From contig CBDBKU010000003.1 in the NCBI GenBank assembly GCA_965206775.1, positions 2,666,001-2,730,000 of the forward strand: a DNA stretch of 64,000 nt. Reading direction: 5' to 3'. Of the stretch, positions 36,036 through 45,384 are shown in pieces. Position 1 is the first letter of the stretch, and the number at the start of each line of letters is the position of its first letter. This DNA comes from VXMF01 sp965206775 (lineage in GTDB: Bacteria; Acidobacteriota; Terriglobia; Bryobacterales; UBA6623). A model generated the notes under the pieces. It was given only the letters and a program-made list of their open reading frames with translations, was not told where the DNA came from and did no database searches. Made by a program: the position numbers and the translations under genes.

Positions 36036-36632
36036 CGCAATGACATGGCACGAGCGATCAAATGGCAGGGGCACCGTTTGCCCACAACGTCCTTATCCCT
36101 TGCTTGCTGCGAGCGACACACGTCATCCGAAGACCACGTCGTTTCAAATGAACACCGCAGGGGAAGACATCCGGACAGTCCTGGATTTCAGAGCACCCAG
36201 ATCTTAAGTTGACCATCCATCGGAAACTACGGAAATCAAACCACAGCTTACACCTGGGTGCTGGACTATCTCCGAGCCTGTGCCCGTAACCGCGGAGAGC
36301 CCTCGTGAACAAACTAGAGTAACCTGTGCGCTCCCGGTCGTCCTGTCCAGTTGCCCCGCGAAGCAGCACGGACCTCCCACGCGGCCTTCACCGCAAACGC
36401 CAAGGGCGGCAATGAGATCGTGGGCCGCTACCTACGCCCCGCACTCACCCTGTGATTGCCTGACAGGGGTAGGGTACGGCCCGATAGCTACGGGGCGACG
36501 AATCTCCTGACACTGGTCGGCGTGGCCTGCGGATACTGGTATTTTCTCTAATCTCAAACTGATACTTCTAGTGGTACGAGAATCGTTGATTTCAGTATAA
36601 GTCGTTTATTCTCAATGACTTGCAGAGTCCAG
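36036..36632. other. Non-coding, 597 bases, decayed right end of candidate island
   Basis: Short protein-like traces occur (for example a plus frame ending LVGVACGYWYFL before a stop near 36551) but no intact gene. The last 100 bases before the tRNA are AT-rich, unlike the flanking core. Confidence 0.35.
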
Positions 36633-36709
<77 letters not shown>

Positions 36710-37236
36710 CTTGAATCGTAACAGGCCTAGGTGCGAGTGTCAAACCGACAACCCTTGCAGGGCCAACGGACAAGGAGTGAATGATTGACGCCCGACTGGG
36801 ACTCCGGAGAGGGACCTTCCGCTAGCTCAACGGGCTGGCAGCGACGGCCACGAACGGCCTCGGAGGGACTCCCGTCGAACCGATCTGGCATTTCCTTCTC
36901 TATGCGTCGACTCGCAGAGATTCCGGGGGAATCCAACCGAGTGCGGAGCTGCGTCCAGAGTGATGCTGGGCCGGCCGTAGACGCTGCTGTTATCGAGCGG
37001 ATATCCCGGGAGACCCTCCCAAGGTCCGAGTGGCGCATTCCCAATGCCGCGAGGTTTGGTGGACGCGCGGGCGTGCAGTGCAGCATTCGAGGTTCTCACA
37101 CTTCGCAGCAAGGTATCGCAGTGAACCCTCATGGGGCGATGCGCAGTCGCGCGTCCTGACAGGACCCGGCTGCACCCCCGCCAAGTCATTGCCTGACCTC
37201 TTCCCCGCACCGGGCGACGGCAACACAGATGGACTT
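36710..37236. other. Intergenic, 527 bases, no supported gene
   Basis: Several open frames exist on both strands but none resembles a known protein or has a ribosome site. The tRNA promoter must lie in its first part. Confidence 0.35.
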
Positions 37237-38655
37237 TCAGTCAGCCATTCGCCACTCGGTAGGCGCCTTCCAACCGGTAGGCGCCGGGGCAGTCATGGGC
37301 GGCACACCGCCATCTTCGCGCATCGCTCGGAACGACCTCGCCATCTCCAGCATCGAGCGCCGTCGCTGGGGTTCGCTCGACGCAAGATCAACCTGTTCCA
37401 GAGGGTCGTCCGCGAGGTTGAACAGCTCGATTCTCTCGGCAGCAGCCTGGCGACGGGTGGTGCCCGGTGGAGGCGCGTCAGCCGGGTTCTCGCCAAGCAC
37501 GGGCGGGCCGCTCCTGACAAGCTTCCAATCTCCGTCGATCACAGCGAGTTGCTCGTCCCCGTAGCGCTCGTAGTACGAAAAGAACCGCCTGCCACCAGAT
37601 TCCTGCCGTCCTCGGATCAAATCGAACATGTCCTCGCCGTCCAGAGGCTCTCCGGGGCCGCCCGCGGCTCCTAATCCCGCAACGCGCTTCAGCGTCGGGA
37701 AGATGTCAAGATAGCTGACGAGTCCGTTCACCTTGCGTCCGCCCCCGGGAAGTCCAAGCGGCCACCGCAAGGCTGCGGCGACACGGATTCCGCCTTCGTA
37801 AACAGTTCCCTTGCCCGCTCGCAGCGGAGCATTGTCGGCGAGAGCTTGCCCCCCGTTGGCGCTCGCGAACCACACAAGGGTGTCGTCCTCGATCCCGTTG
37901 CGCCGCAACGCGTGCAATATCCTTCCGATTGCGTCATCCATCGACGCCACCATTGCCATATAGATCCGGCGGCGCTCGTCATCGACCCCGGAGAACGGCG
38001 TTAGCCACTGATCGGGAACTTGCAGAGGGGTGTGCGGGGAGTTGAATGGCACATATAGGAAGAACGGACCGTGACCGGTATGTTGATCGATGAACCGGAC
38101 CGACTCTGTCGCGATGAGGTCGGTCGAGTACCCCACGTCGTAGTTCGGCTCGAATCCTCAGTGCCAGTCGAGTTCTCCCTCGCGATGATGCGTGTAGTAA
38201 TCGATGTTTCCGTTGAAGTGGCCAACGAACGATCCGAATCCTTGGTTCAGCGGGTGGAATCGCTGGAAGGCATGGCCGATTTGCCACTTGCCGGCAATCC
38301 CGCGATGCCGGTACCCTGCCCTGCCTAGCATTTCAGGCAGAGTCTCCTCAGACGCGGGCACTCCAACTTCGAGAAACGGCCTGCAAACAGCCCTCTGCAT
38401 GCCGAATCGGATGGGGTAACGGCCTGTCATCAATCCCGCCCTCGTCGGCGAACAGACGGGACAGGCGTAAAACCTGTCCAGTTCGACCCCTTCCGAGGCG
38501 ATGATGTCAATATTCGGTGTCGGGATTTCCCCGCCGTGATAGCTTACGTCGTTCCAGCCGAGATCGTCTGCAAGGATCAGGACGATATTCGGCCGCGCGA
38601 AGGCAAGCGAGTGTCCGAGCAGCAGGAGAAATCCAAGAAATACAGGTCTAGTCAC
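37237..38655 (-). pseudogene. Sulfatase gene with single in-frame TGA
   Basis: The reading frame of a secreted arylsulfatase is complete except for one TGA at 38158-38160. The N-terminal piece has the signal MTRPVFLGFLLLLGHSLAFA, LILADDLGWNDVSYHGG and the formylglycine motif CSPTR. The C-terminal piece continues without loss (GYSTDLIATESVRFIDQH, FFLYVPFNSPHTPLQVPDQW, ANGGQALADN). Relatives usually have an arginine near this point (DWxR), so CGA to TGA is the likely change. Without readthrough only a 165-residue fragment would be made. An assembly or read error cannot be excluded. Normal length would be about 472 residues. Confidence 0.82.
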
Positions 38656-38670
38656 GTTGCAACTTCTGCC

Positions 38671-39300
38671 TCAATGTATGGGCGGGGTGCCGCCGACAAC
38701 GCGCCTGCGGACGTAGTCGACGATTTCCGGCGTGCAGTATGACGGTGGCGTCACATTGAATGCCGGCCTCGAATTCAGCAAATCCAAGTCGAAACCAGCC
38801 CATTCCGGCTCGGCCCTCTCGGACCGGGGCAGCACGAACGCATCGGCCGATGCAGCAAACCTGCTTGCACTCGCCTTGCAGTCGTCCAAATCGCACTGTA
38901 GGACTGACAGATATGCGTCCGGCCTCCAGTGCTCCAAGATGCTGTTTGACTCGAACAGTACGTTGATCCTCCCCTGCAGCCGATACCTGATTGCCGGCAT
39001 GGCTTCTTGCAACTGGCCAAGAGCCACTCGGACCCACAGCACCTCCGCAGCTCCTGCCAACAGCATCCGTGCCGTGTCGGTCGTGGCGATCAGCCCGTCC
39101 TCAACGGTGATTTCGTATGGGCATTGCGGGTCCGCGACAGCGCAGCCGCACGGATGGCCGCTGCGAGAGCAAATACCGTGTCCGAACTGCGTGACCTTCA
39201 CGGCCGTCCACCTGAGGTCCCGCGTCGCGGAGATGATCGAAACCGCCAGCCCTGTCTTGCCAACGTTCCGGCTGTTCCCTCCGATAACGACGGATCTCAT
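38671..39300 (-). CDS. P-loop NTPase of unknown function with cysteine cluster
   Basis: A 209-residue protein with a Walker A motif at its start (GGNSRNVGKTGLA, about residues 8-20), like small GTP-binding proteins of the MobB type. Between residues 43 and 59 it has four cysteines (GICSRSGHPCGC and DPQCP), which could bind a metal or Fe-S cluster. The later DLLNSRPAFN and C-terminal helix give no further clue. Its start overlaps the lpxD stop (ATGA), so it is co-translated with lpxD. MobB itself usually acts in molybdenum cofactor synthesis, but no such genes are near. I do not assign a function. Confidence 0.72.
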   Translation of the reverse strand: MRSVVIGGNSRNVGKTGLAVSIISATRDLRWTAVKVTQFGHGICSRSGHPCGCAVADPQCPYEITVEDGLIATTDTARMLLAGAAEVLWVRVALGQLQEAMPAIRYRLQGRINVLFESNSILEHWRPDAYLSVLQCDLDDCKASASRFAASADAFVLPRSERAEPEWAGFDLDLLNSRPAFNVTPPSYCTPEIVDYVRRRVVGGTPPIH

Positions 39301-40319
39301 AACGATTCAAGCTCTTCGATCCGTTTGTGGAGTCGCTTGAGTTCGTCAAGCAGGCGAGGCAGTCGACTCACGCGCGCCTGGCTGGCAAGCTGATCGCGTA
39401 GCGGGCGCGCCGGGGTGCCCCAGTACGCACCGCCCGGGGCTAGGGTCTTGTCGGGGAGCAGCCCCGTCTGCCCGCCGAGCTGGGCGCGAGCGCCAATCCT
39501 CGCCCTGTCGCCTATGCCAGCCTGGCCGCCAAGGACTGCGTAGTCCTCGACGACGACACTCCCTGAAAGGCCAACCTGAGCGGCCATGACGACATGCCGG
39601 CCGATCTGGCAGTTATGACCTATATGGACCAAGTTGTCGAGCTTCGTTCCCGATCCAATGCGGGTGTCGTCCAGAGCGCCTCGGTCAATACACGAGCTAG
39701 CTCCGATTTCGACGTCGCTGCCGATCTCTACCCCCCCCACCTGGGGGAACTTCTCGTAGTGGTCCGACTCGAAGACCAGTCCAAACCCATCGGCACCCAC
39801 CACGGTGCCAGCATGCAGAACCACGCGGTCGCCCAGCCGCACGTTGCCGTAGATCTTGGCACCTGGATGCAATCGGCAGTCCCGGCCGAGGACGGCGCCG
39901 GAACCTACAAAGACTTGGGCGCCCAGCACCGAACCGCTCCCGATTGAGGCACCGGCTTCAACCACTGCGAACGGGCCCACCGACACACCCTCGCCGACGG
40001 CAGCGGTCGGGGCCACGCTAGCGCAGGGATCGACCCCGCCCGGCGGCGCCGGCTCTCTCATAACTGCGCGGAGGGCGCTTGCAAAGGCTCGCCGCGGATG
40101 ACCGGACCGTATCAGGGTTCGGGCAGGCGCATGCGTCTGCGGGTCGACGATCACGCAACCCGCATTCGTCTTAGGAAGTTCGCGCTGGCCCTGCGTTCGT
40201 TCCCAGAAGGCCAGCTGTGACTCGCCAGCCTTTTCCAATGTATGCCCCGAATCCAGCTCCAGACCAGCGTCGCCGACCAAGTCGCCTCCAACCAGAGCAG
40301 CGATTTCGCCTGCAGTCAT
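39297..40319 (-). CDS. lpxD: UDP-3-O-(3-hydroxyacyl)glucosamine N-acyltransferase
   Basis: A 340-residue trimeric acyltransferase for the third step of lipid A synthesis. The N-terminal uridine-binding domain (AGEIAALVGGDLVGDAG) is followed by hexapeptide repeats forming a left-handed beta helix (VSVGPFAVVEAGASIGSGSV, LGAQVFVGSGAVLGRDCRLH). The catalytic histidine lies in LVHIGHNCQIGRH and the GTVVGADGFGLVF signature is present. Length is normal. It shows that the organism makes lipopolysaccharide. The cysteine-rich P-loop gene follows with a four-base overlap. Confidence 0.95.
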   Translation of the reverse strand: MTAGEIAALVGGDLVGDAGLELDSGHTLEKAGESQLAFWERTQGQRELPKTNAGCVIVDPQTHAPARTLIRSGHPRRAFASALRAVMREPAPPGGVDPCASVAPTAAVGEGVSVGPFAVVEAGASIGSGSVLGAQVFVGSGAVLGRDCRLHPGAKIYGNVRLGDRVVLHAGTVVGADGFGLVFESDHYEKFPQVGGVEIGSDVEIGASSCIDRGALDDTRIGSGTKLDNLVHIGHNCQIGRHVVMAAQVGLSGSVVVEDYAVLGGQAGIGDRARIGARAQLGGQTGLLPDKTLAPGGAYWGTPARPLRDQLASQARVSRLPRLLDELKRLHKRIEELESL

Positions 40320-40358
40320 GTGTCGATTCTCGCGGACCTGCGGTCATTTGGAGCCTCT

Positions 40359-40388
40359 CCGACACCACCAGCCCGTAGGCACTATCCT
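40359..40388 (+). promoter_or_regulatory. Candidate promoter, nuclease-like gene
   Basis: CCGACA (40359-40364) and TATCCT (40383-40388) are 18 bases apart. The -10 box ends six bases before ATG 40395, which would place transcription start at the start codon. Confidence 0.35.
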
Positions 40389-40394
40389 ACAAGG

Positions 40395-41195
40395 ATGGAG
40401 ATCCACCCGCACCGTCGATTCGGGTTGATGCTGGCAGCGTGGCTTGTGTCAGGCACAGTCCTTTACGGCTGGAGTGATCAGGGGCATCGAATTGTCGCGC
40501 TAGCCGCACAGGAGAATCTCAGCGAGAATTCCAAGCGCCGAATCGCCTACCTGATGGGGAAGGGTGTCACGCTGGCTGACGTGTCAACCTGGGCGAATGA
40601 GATCGTTGCCGAGCGGCCCGATACGGAGGCATGGCACTCAATCACCGTTCCTCCGGGCGCCGAACACGTCGATCTCAGACGTGATTGTCCGCTTGGCGAT
40701 TGCATCACTGTTCAGATCCGGAACTGCATCGGAATCGTCCGCCTCTCGATTCGGCCGAGATCAGAAATTGTCGACGCCTTCAAGATGTTGGTCAGTCTTG
40801 CGGCTGACATGCACCAGCCGCTACTCAACGGCTATCCGCCGGCCCACGGCAAGGAGGACAGAATCGTATTGCTGGACGGAGTCGAAATGTCGCTCTTCGA
40901 TGCCTGGGATGGTGGTCTCGTCGCGCGATTGGGGTCAGAGGACGAAGTCCTTGCACGCGTGCGGAGGAGAATCGCGTCAGCCGACACGGCAGCCTGGACC
41001 CAAGGGACTTACAAAGCTTGGACGTGGGAGACGCACCGAATCGCAGCAGAAAGGGTCTATCCGTCGATCGACGATCCGGCAGGCAAGACCACCCTGCAGG
41101 GGGTCGCGCTCGAGGAAGCGTCGGACGTCGTTGTGGAACTGCTCGCGAAGTCGGCTGTGCGCCTCACCCATATGCTAGAAGTTGCGTGGCCGTAG
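40395..41195 (+). CDS. S1/P1 nuclease family protein, divergent active site
   Basis: A 266-residue exported protein with signal MLAAWLVSGTVLYG (from residue 12) cleaved before a tryptophan, WSDQGH, as in zinc-dependent S1/P1 nucleases where the mature N-terminal Trp and the next His bind zinc. Other family blocks are the AWHSITVP and ADMHQPLLNGY segments. The usual HQPLH ends in leucine here, and the expected NLHxxWD motif is SLFDAWD, so two of the usual zinc ligands appear lost. It may be inactive on nucleic acids or use a different site. It has no ribosome site and may be leaderless. ATG 40395 is the likely start; the frame is open further upstream. Confidence 0.78.
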   Translation: MEIHPHRRFGLMLAAWLVSGTVLYGWSDQGHRIVALAAQENLSENSKRRIAYLMGKGVTLADVSTWANEIVAERPDTEAWHSITVPPGAEHVDLRRDCPLGDCITVQIRNCIGIVRLSIRPRSEIVDAFKMLVSLAADMHQPLLNGYPPAHGKEDRIVLLDGVEMSLFDAWDGGLVARLGSEDEVLARVRRRIASADTAAWTQGTYKAWTWETHRIAAERVYPSIDDPAGKTTLQGVALEEASDVVVELLAKSAVRLTHMLEVAWP

Positions 41196-41440
41196 ACTGG
41201 CAAGCGGTCGTCTCGCTCGTTCCCGGTACCGTCCAACTCGACCAAGAAAGTCGGGTTGGATTGCTTCCGAGCGGCGCTTCTCTGGCCAGCACGGAGCTCA
41301 ACTCTCCACGAGTACGATGGAATTCTCGCAAGTCCATCGGCTAGCCCACTGCCTCTTCGCAGAGGAGAAGCGTGGATCGAATCGATGTCCGATTGCGACG
41401 ATCAGATTGTCGACCCAGTGGCCAGCGGAGAGGTGAACCA

Positions 41441-42997
41441 TTGACACCAGTCGAGACTGCCTCCGAGGCGGTGCAGAGGATACCTAGCGATGCGTCCGTT
41501 GCCATCGGCGGTTCAGGTGCCGGCCATGCGGTCCCGGACATACTGCTCCGTTATCTCGGGGAGCGGCACAGCAAGACCGGTTCTCCGACGGGCTTGACGT
41601 TGCTCCATCCTTTCGGCGTCGGCGACCAAAAAACGAAGGGCTTACAACAAGCCGCTCTACCGGGCATGTATCGCCGAGTGATTGGCGGGCACTGGTCGAT
41701 GGCCCCGCGCATGGCGCAACTCGCTGCAGAAAACCGATTCGCCGCCTACTGCCTTCCTGCTGGTGTCATGGTGCAGCTGTTTCATTGCGCCGCCTCCGGC
41801 AGTCCGGGCTGGATCTCTCATGCTGGTCTGGACACGTTCGTCGACCCGCGTGTAGAGGGGGGACGTCTCAACTCCAAAGCTACCGAGCAATTGGTCGAGT
41901 ATTTTGAGCGCGACGGAAAGCCTTGGCTGTTCTACAAGACTATCCCTGTCGATGTCTCGCTGATTCACGCATGGGAAGCCGACCCGCACGGCAATCTGTC
42001 GATGCGGCACGAGGCCGGCTTCTGGCACAACTGCGCCTTAGCGCAGGCTGCCAAGGCTTCCGATGGCTTGACCATCGCTGTGGTGCGGAAACTGGTCCCG
42101 GAAGGCACGATCGACCCACGATCTGTGCAGGTTCCCGGCTGCTTCGTCGATGTGCTTGTGGTGGACGACGAACACGGCCAGACGTATCAGACCGAATTCG
42201 AACCCTCCTACTGCGGCGATGCTCGGATGCCGGAGGACGGGTTCACGGACATGCCATTCGGCCCGCGCAAGGTGATTGCGCGACGAGCCGCGCAAGAACT
42301 GACGCCCGGAGCCGTGATCAACGTCGGATTCGGTATCCCCGACGGTGTGATTGACGTGGCCCGGGAACAGGGTATCGCTAGCCAGTTCACTTCGACCATT
42401 GAACACGGCCAATTCGGGGGCGTGCCCGCCGGCGGGCTGGACTTCGGTGCCGTTTACAACCCGGACGCGATCCTCGAAACAGGACACATGTTCGACTTCT
42501 ACCATGGTCGAGGTGTCGACCAGACGTTCCTCGGATTCTTGCAGATCGACGAAGCGGGAAACGTCAACGTCAGCAAGCTCGCATCCCGGATCATAGGGGT
42601 CGGCGGCTTTATCGACATCGTCCAAAAGGCGAACAAGGTCGTCTTTTGCGGAACGCTTTCGATCCGTGCGAGGGCGGAAATCCGCAACGGCCGATTGACG
42701 TACCTGTCCCATGGAGCACCGAAGTTGGTCGAAACGGTAGCTCAGGTCACGTTCAGCGCCGACTACGCCCGGCGAACCGGCCAGGAAGTGCTCTACGTAA
42801 CGGAGGCGGCAGTATTCAGGTTGGGACGAGACGGGCTCGTCCTGGAAGAAATCGCACCTGGCGTCGATCTGGAAGAGGATCTTTCGCCGCAGCTGGGATT
42901 CGAGCCCCAAATCAGTCCGAACCTGAAGCAGATGCCGTCCGCGATATTCTCGCCGGATCGGTTGCCGGTCAACCACTTCCCGGCGTTTCACGGATAG
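41441..42997 (+). CDS. Family I acyl-CoA:carboxylate CoA-transferase (propionate CoA-transferase-like)
   Basis: A 518-residue CoA-transferase with both alpha and beta parts in one chain. It moves CoA between short-chain acyl-CoAs and free acids. Evidence includes VAIGGSGAGHAVPDILL (about residue 20), the phosphate-binding VNVGFGIPDGVIDVA and the catalytic glutamate in STIEHGQFGGVPAGGLDFGA. Length matches YdiF/Pct-type enzymes. TTG 41441 is chosen because GGAGAGG lies shortly upstream; the frame is open further but that part is not conserved. It is monocistronic. Confidence 0.9.
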   Translation: MTPVETASEAVQRIPSDASVAIGGSGAGHAVPDILLRYLGERHSKTGSPTGLTLLHPFGVGDQKTKGLQQAALPGMYRRVIGGHWSMAPRMAQLAAENRFAAYCLPAGVMVQLFHCAASGSPGWISHAGLDTFVDPRVEGGRLNSKATEQLVEYFERDGKPWLFYKTIPVDVSLIHAWEADPHGNLSMRHEAGFWHNCALAQAAKASDGLTIAVVRKLVPEGTIDPRSVQVPGCFVDVLVVDDEHGQTYQTEFEPSYCGDARMPEDGFTDMPFGPRKVIARRAAQELTPGAVINVGFGIPDGVIDVAREQGIASQFTSTIEHGQFGGVPAGGLDFGAVYNPDAILETGHMFDFYHGRGVDQTFLGFLQIDEAGNVNVSKLASRIIGVGGFIDIVQKANKVVFCGTLSIRARAEIRNGRLTYLSHGAPKLVETVAQVTFSADYARRTGQEVLYVTEAAVFRLGRDGLVLEEIAPGVDLEEDLSPQLGFEPQISPNLKQMPSAIFSPDRLPVNHFPAFHG

Positions 42998-43137
42998 CGC
43001 GCGGAACGACGGGGCTCGGACTCCGCCGGGTGTTCTCGAAGCGCAGCCCGCAGGATCTGGACAGGATCTGACAGGCACGCGAGCGTAGCGCCTTGCTGCT
43101 AGGCTTGGACTTGGTCAGGATAGTCAGGAGAGGCACT

Positions 43138-43386
43138 ATGCAAAGCTGGCAGCTCCAAGAAGCGAAGGCGCGATTGAGCGCACTGGTACGTGAGACAGAA
43201 GACGGCGGCCCCCAAGTGATCACTGTGAGGGGGCGGCCATGTGCAGTCGTCCTGTCAAAGCGGGACTTCGATCGGCTCAAAGGGCGCAAGCCCTCGCTGG
43301 TTCAGTTCCTTCGAGATTCACCTCTGGCGGGCACCGAGCTAGAGTTCGACAGAGACCCGTCTGCGTCGCGCCCGGTCGATCTGTGA
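43138..43386 (+). CDS. Phd/YefM-type antitoxin
   Basis: An 82-residue antitoxin. The N-terminal DNA-binding domain is clear: MQSWQLQEAKARLSALVRET, with GPQVITVRGRPCAVVLSKRD as the next block. The C-terminal tail (about residues 50-82) would wrap the toxin. It has AGGAG nine bases before its ATG. Its TGA overlaps the toxin GTG, so toxin translation depends on antitoxin translation. It is expected to repress its own operon. Confidence 0.9.
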   Translation: MQSWQLQEAKARLSALVRETEDGGPQVITVRGRPCAVVLSKRDFDRLKGRKPSLVQFLRDSPLAGTELEFDRDPSASRPVDL

Positions 43387-43823
43387 GCTACCTAGTCGAC
43401 ACCTGCGCACTGTCGGAACTGGTGAAGCCCCAGCCGTCCCGGAGGGTCTGCGAATGGTTCGAGGCAACGCCGCAAGAGGCATTGTTCGTAAGCGTGCTGA
43501 CACTCGGAGAGATTCGGAAGGGGGTCGAGAGGATCCCGGACGGGTATCGCCGCAACCGAATCAGTGCATGGCTCGAAACGCAGCTTCCCGCTTGGTTCGA
43601 TGAGAATCGCGTGCTCCCTGTAGATGTCCATGTTGCGGAGGAATGGGGCCGACTGACCGCGCGCACCAAGCGGACTGTTCCAGCTATCGACGGATTGATT
43701 GCCGCTACGGCGCGTTACCATCGCCTCACAGTTGTCACTCGCAATGTGAGTGACTTCTCCGGAGTTGGCGTCGAAGTTGTCAATCCTTGGGACACTTCGG
43801 GCCAAGACACCCTCTGCGATTGA
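43383..43823 (+). CDS. vapC: VapC-type PIN-domain toxin
   Basis: A 146-residue PIN-domain ribonuclease toxin. The four acidic metal ligands are visible: D6 in SYLVDTCALSEL, E43 in LTLGEIRKGVERI, D103 in VPAIDGLIAATA and D124 in TRNVSDFSG. These enzymes cut tRNA or rRNA when not bound by the antitoxin. The start GTG 43383 overlaps the antitoxin stop (GTGA). All ligands are intact, so it should be active. The pair stands between unrelated housekeeping genes, as an acquired module. Confidence 0.92.
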   Translation: MSYLVDTCALSELVKPQPSRRVCEWFEATPQEALFVSVLTLGEIRKGVERIPDGYRRNRISAWLETQLPAWFDENRVLPVDVHVAEEWGRLTARTKRTVPAIDGLIAATARYHRLTVVTRNVSDFSGVGVEVVNPWDTSGQDTLCD

Positions 43824-44153
43824 GAGCCGTACGGCCGCATGCATGGGATCCTGCGGCAGTTCTTCCGGACACTTCAACAGGGGATGAGGTTCCGTCCATG
43901 GCCGGGTGTCGAGGCGGCTGGATTGGGCGCGCTTCGGAGTTCCTCGGATGCCGCAACGCCCCTCGCAGCGAACTATCATGCAGGCAATGCAGCACAGGAG
44001 CGATGCCCTTGGGGCGGTCGGAAGCGGCGATCCGGCGTCCCATTCCCGTGCTCTTGGGCGAAACCCGGGCGAGTCAGCCTCGATGCGCCTCTCCCGTCGG
44101 TCCGGCGGGCTGACCATTCCGCGGCCCCACCGGCCAGCCGCTATCCGGCCAGA
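43824..44153. other. Intergenic, 330 bases, no supported gene
   Basis: It separates the convergent toxin and pgk genes. Open frames on both strands lack motifs. No terminator hairpin was identified with confidence. Confidence 0.35.
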
Positions 44154-45335
44154 TCACTGCAACACGGCTACTCCGGGCAGGACCTTGCCCGCCAGGAATT
44201 CCAGCGACGCACCGCCGCCCGTCGAAATGTGTGTGATGTTCTTGCCCACGCCCGCAGCGCGGATGGCCTGCTCGGAATCCCCGCCGCCGACGATGCTTAC
44301 GCTGTCGATGGACGCCCGCTCCACAGCCCTTGCGACAGCGATCGTGCCAGTTGCAAACGGTGCGAGTTCGAACACCCCCATCGGTCCGTTCCAAACAATC
44401 ATCTGCGCTCCGCCGATGACGGACTCGTACCGGTCGACCGTCTCTGGGCCGATGTCCAGCCCCATCCAGCCATCGGGAATCCCGCCCGGCACCGTACGCG
44501 TCAGCGCTTGTGAGCTGAAGCGCTCCGCGATCACATGATCGCAAGGCAAGAGAATCCTGTCACCGGCGTACGCAAGTAACTCCGCCGCCAATCCGACTTT
44601 CTCGGCCTCGACTAGCGACGCGCCAACCCCAATTCCTTGCGCCTTCAGGAACGTATAGGTCATCGCACCCCCGATCAAGACCTTATCCGCCAACCTCAGG
44701 AGGTTTCGTATGACGTCGATCTTGCCCGAGATCTTCGCACCGCCGATGATCGCCACGTAAGGGTGCCGGGGAGCCGAGGTCGCCATCGACAGGTACTCAA
44801 GTTCCCTCTGCATGAGCAGTCCGGCTGCTCGTTGGGCAGCAAAGTCCGCTACGCCCACCGTCGACGCGTGCGCACGATGCGCCGTCCCGAAAGCGTCGTT
44901 CACATAGACGTCCGCCAGCGATGCCAGTTGGCGGGAGAACCCAGACTCATTGGCCTCCTCTTCTGCATGGAACCGCAGGTTCTCCAGCAATAGGACTTGG
45001 CCAGCCTCAAGGCGGCCGGCCATGGATTCCGTTTGTGGACCAACGCAGTCGAGGGCCATCTCGACGGACTGCCCGAGCAGATCCGCAAGGCGCCCAGCTA
45101 CCGGAGCCAAGCTCATCGCCGAGTTTGGCTTGCCCTTCGGTCGCCCCAGATGTGACGCCAGAACGAGCGAGCAGTTCTGTTGGAGAATCGCCCGAACCGT
45201 CGGGAGGGCCATCTTGATTCGAGTGTCGCTCGTGATCGATCGGCCGGTCTCATTGTCGAGCGGCACGTTGAAGTCCGCTCGCATCAGCACGCGCTTACCG
45301 CCGAGATCCAGTTGATCAAGCGTTCGATAGTCCAT
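44154..45335 (-). CDS. pgk: Phosphoglycerate kinase
   Basis: A 393-residue glycolytic enzyme that makes ATP from 1,3-bisphosphoglycerate. Diagnostic blocks are KRVLMRADFNVPLD (about residues 14-27), LASHLGRPKGKPN, NDAFGTAHRAHAS and the nucleotide site SIVGGGDSEQAI near the C-terminus. Length is normal. It follows gap on the same strand after 49 bases, the usual gap-pgk glycolytic operon. Confidence 0.97.
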   Translation of the reverse strand: MDYRTLDQLDLGGKRVLMRADFNVPLDNETGRSITSDTRIKMALPTVRAILQQNCSLVLASHLGRPKGKPNSAMSLAPVAGRLADLLGQSVEMALDCVGPQTESMAGRLEAGQVLLLENLRFHAEEEANESGFSRQLASLADVYVNDAFGTAHRAHASTVGVADFAAQRAAGLLMQRELEYLSMATSAPRHPYVAIIGGAKISGKIDVIRNLLRLADKVLIGGAMTYTFLKAQGIGVGASLVEAEKVGLAAELLAYAGDRILLPCDHVIAERFSSQALTRTVPGGIPDGWMGLDIGPETVDRYESVIGGAQMIVWNGPMGVFELAPFATGTIAVARAVERASIDSVSIVGGGDSEQAIRAAGVGKNITHISTGGGASLEFLAGKVLPGVAVLQ

Positions 45336-45384
45336 CGTCGTACGAAGGCCGGCCTCGTCGGCCGCTATGAGGTTGACTCGGCGT

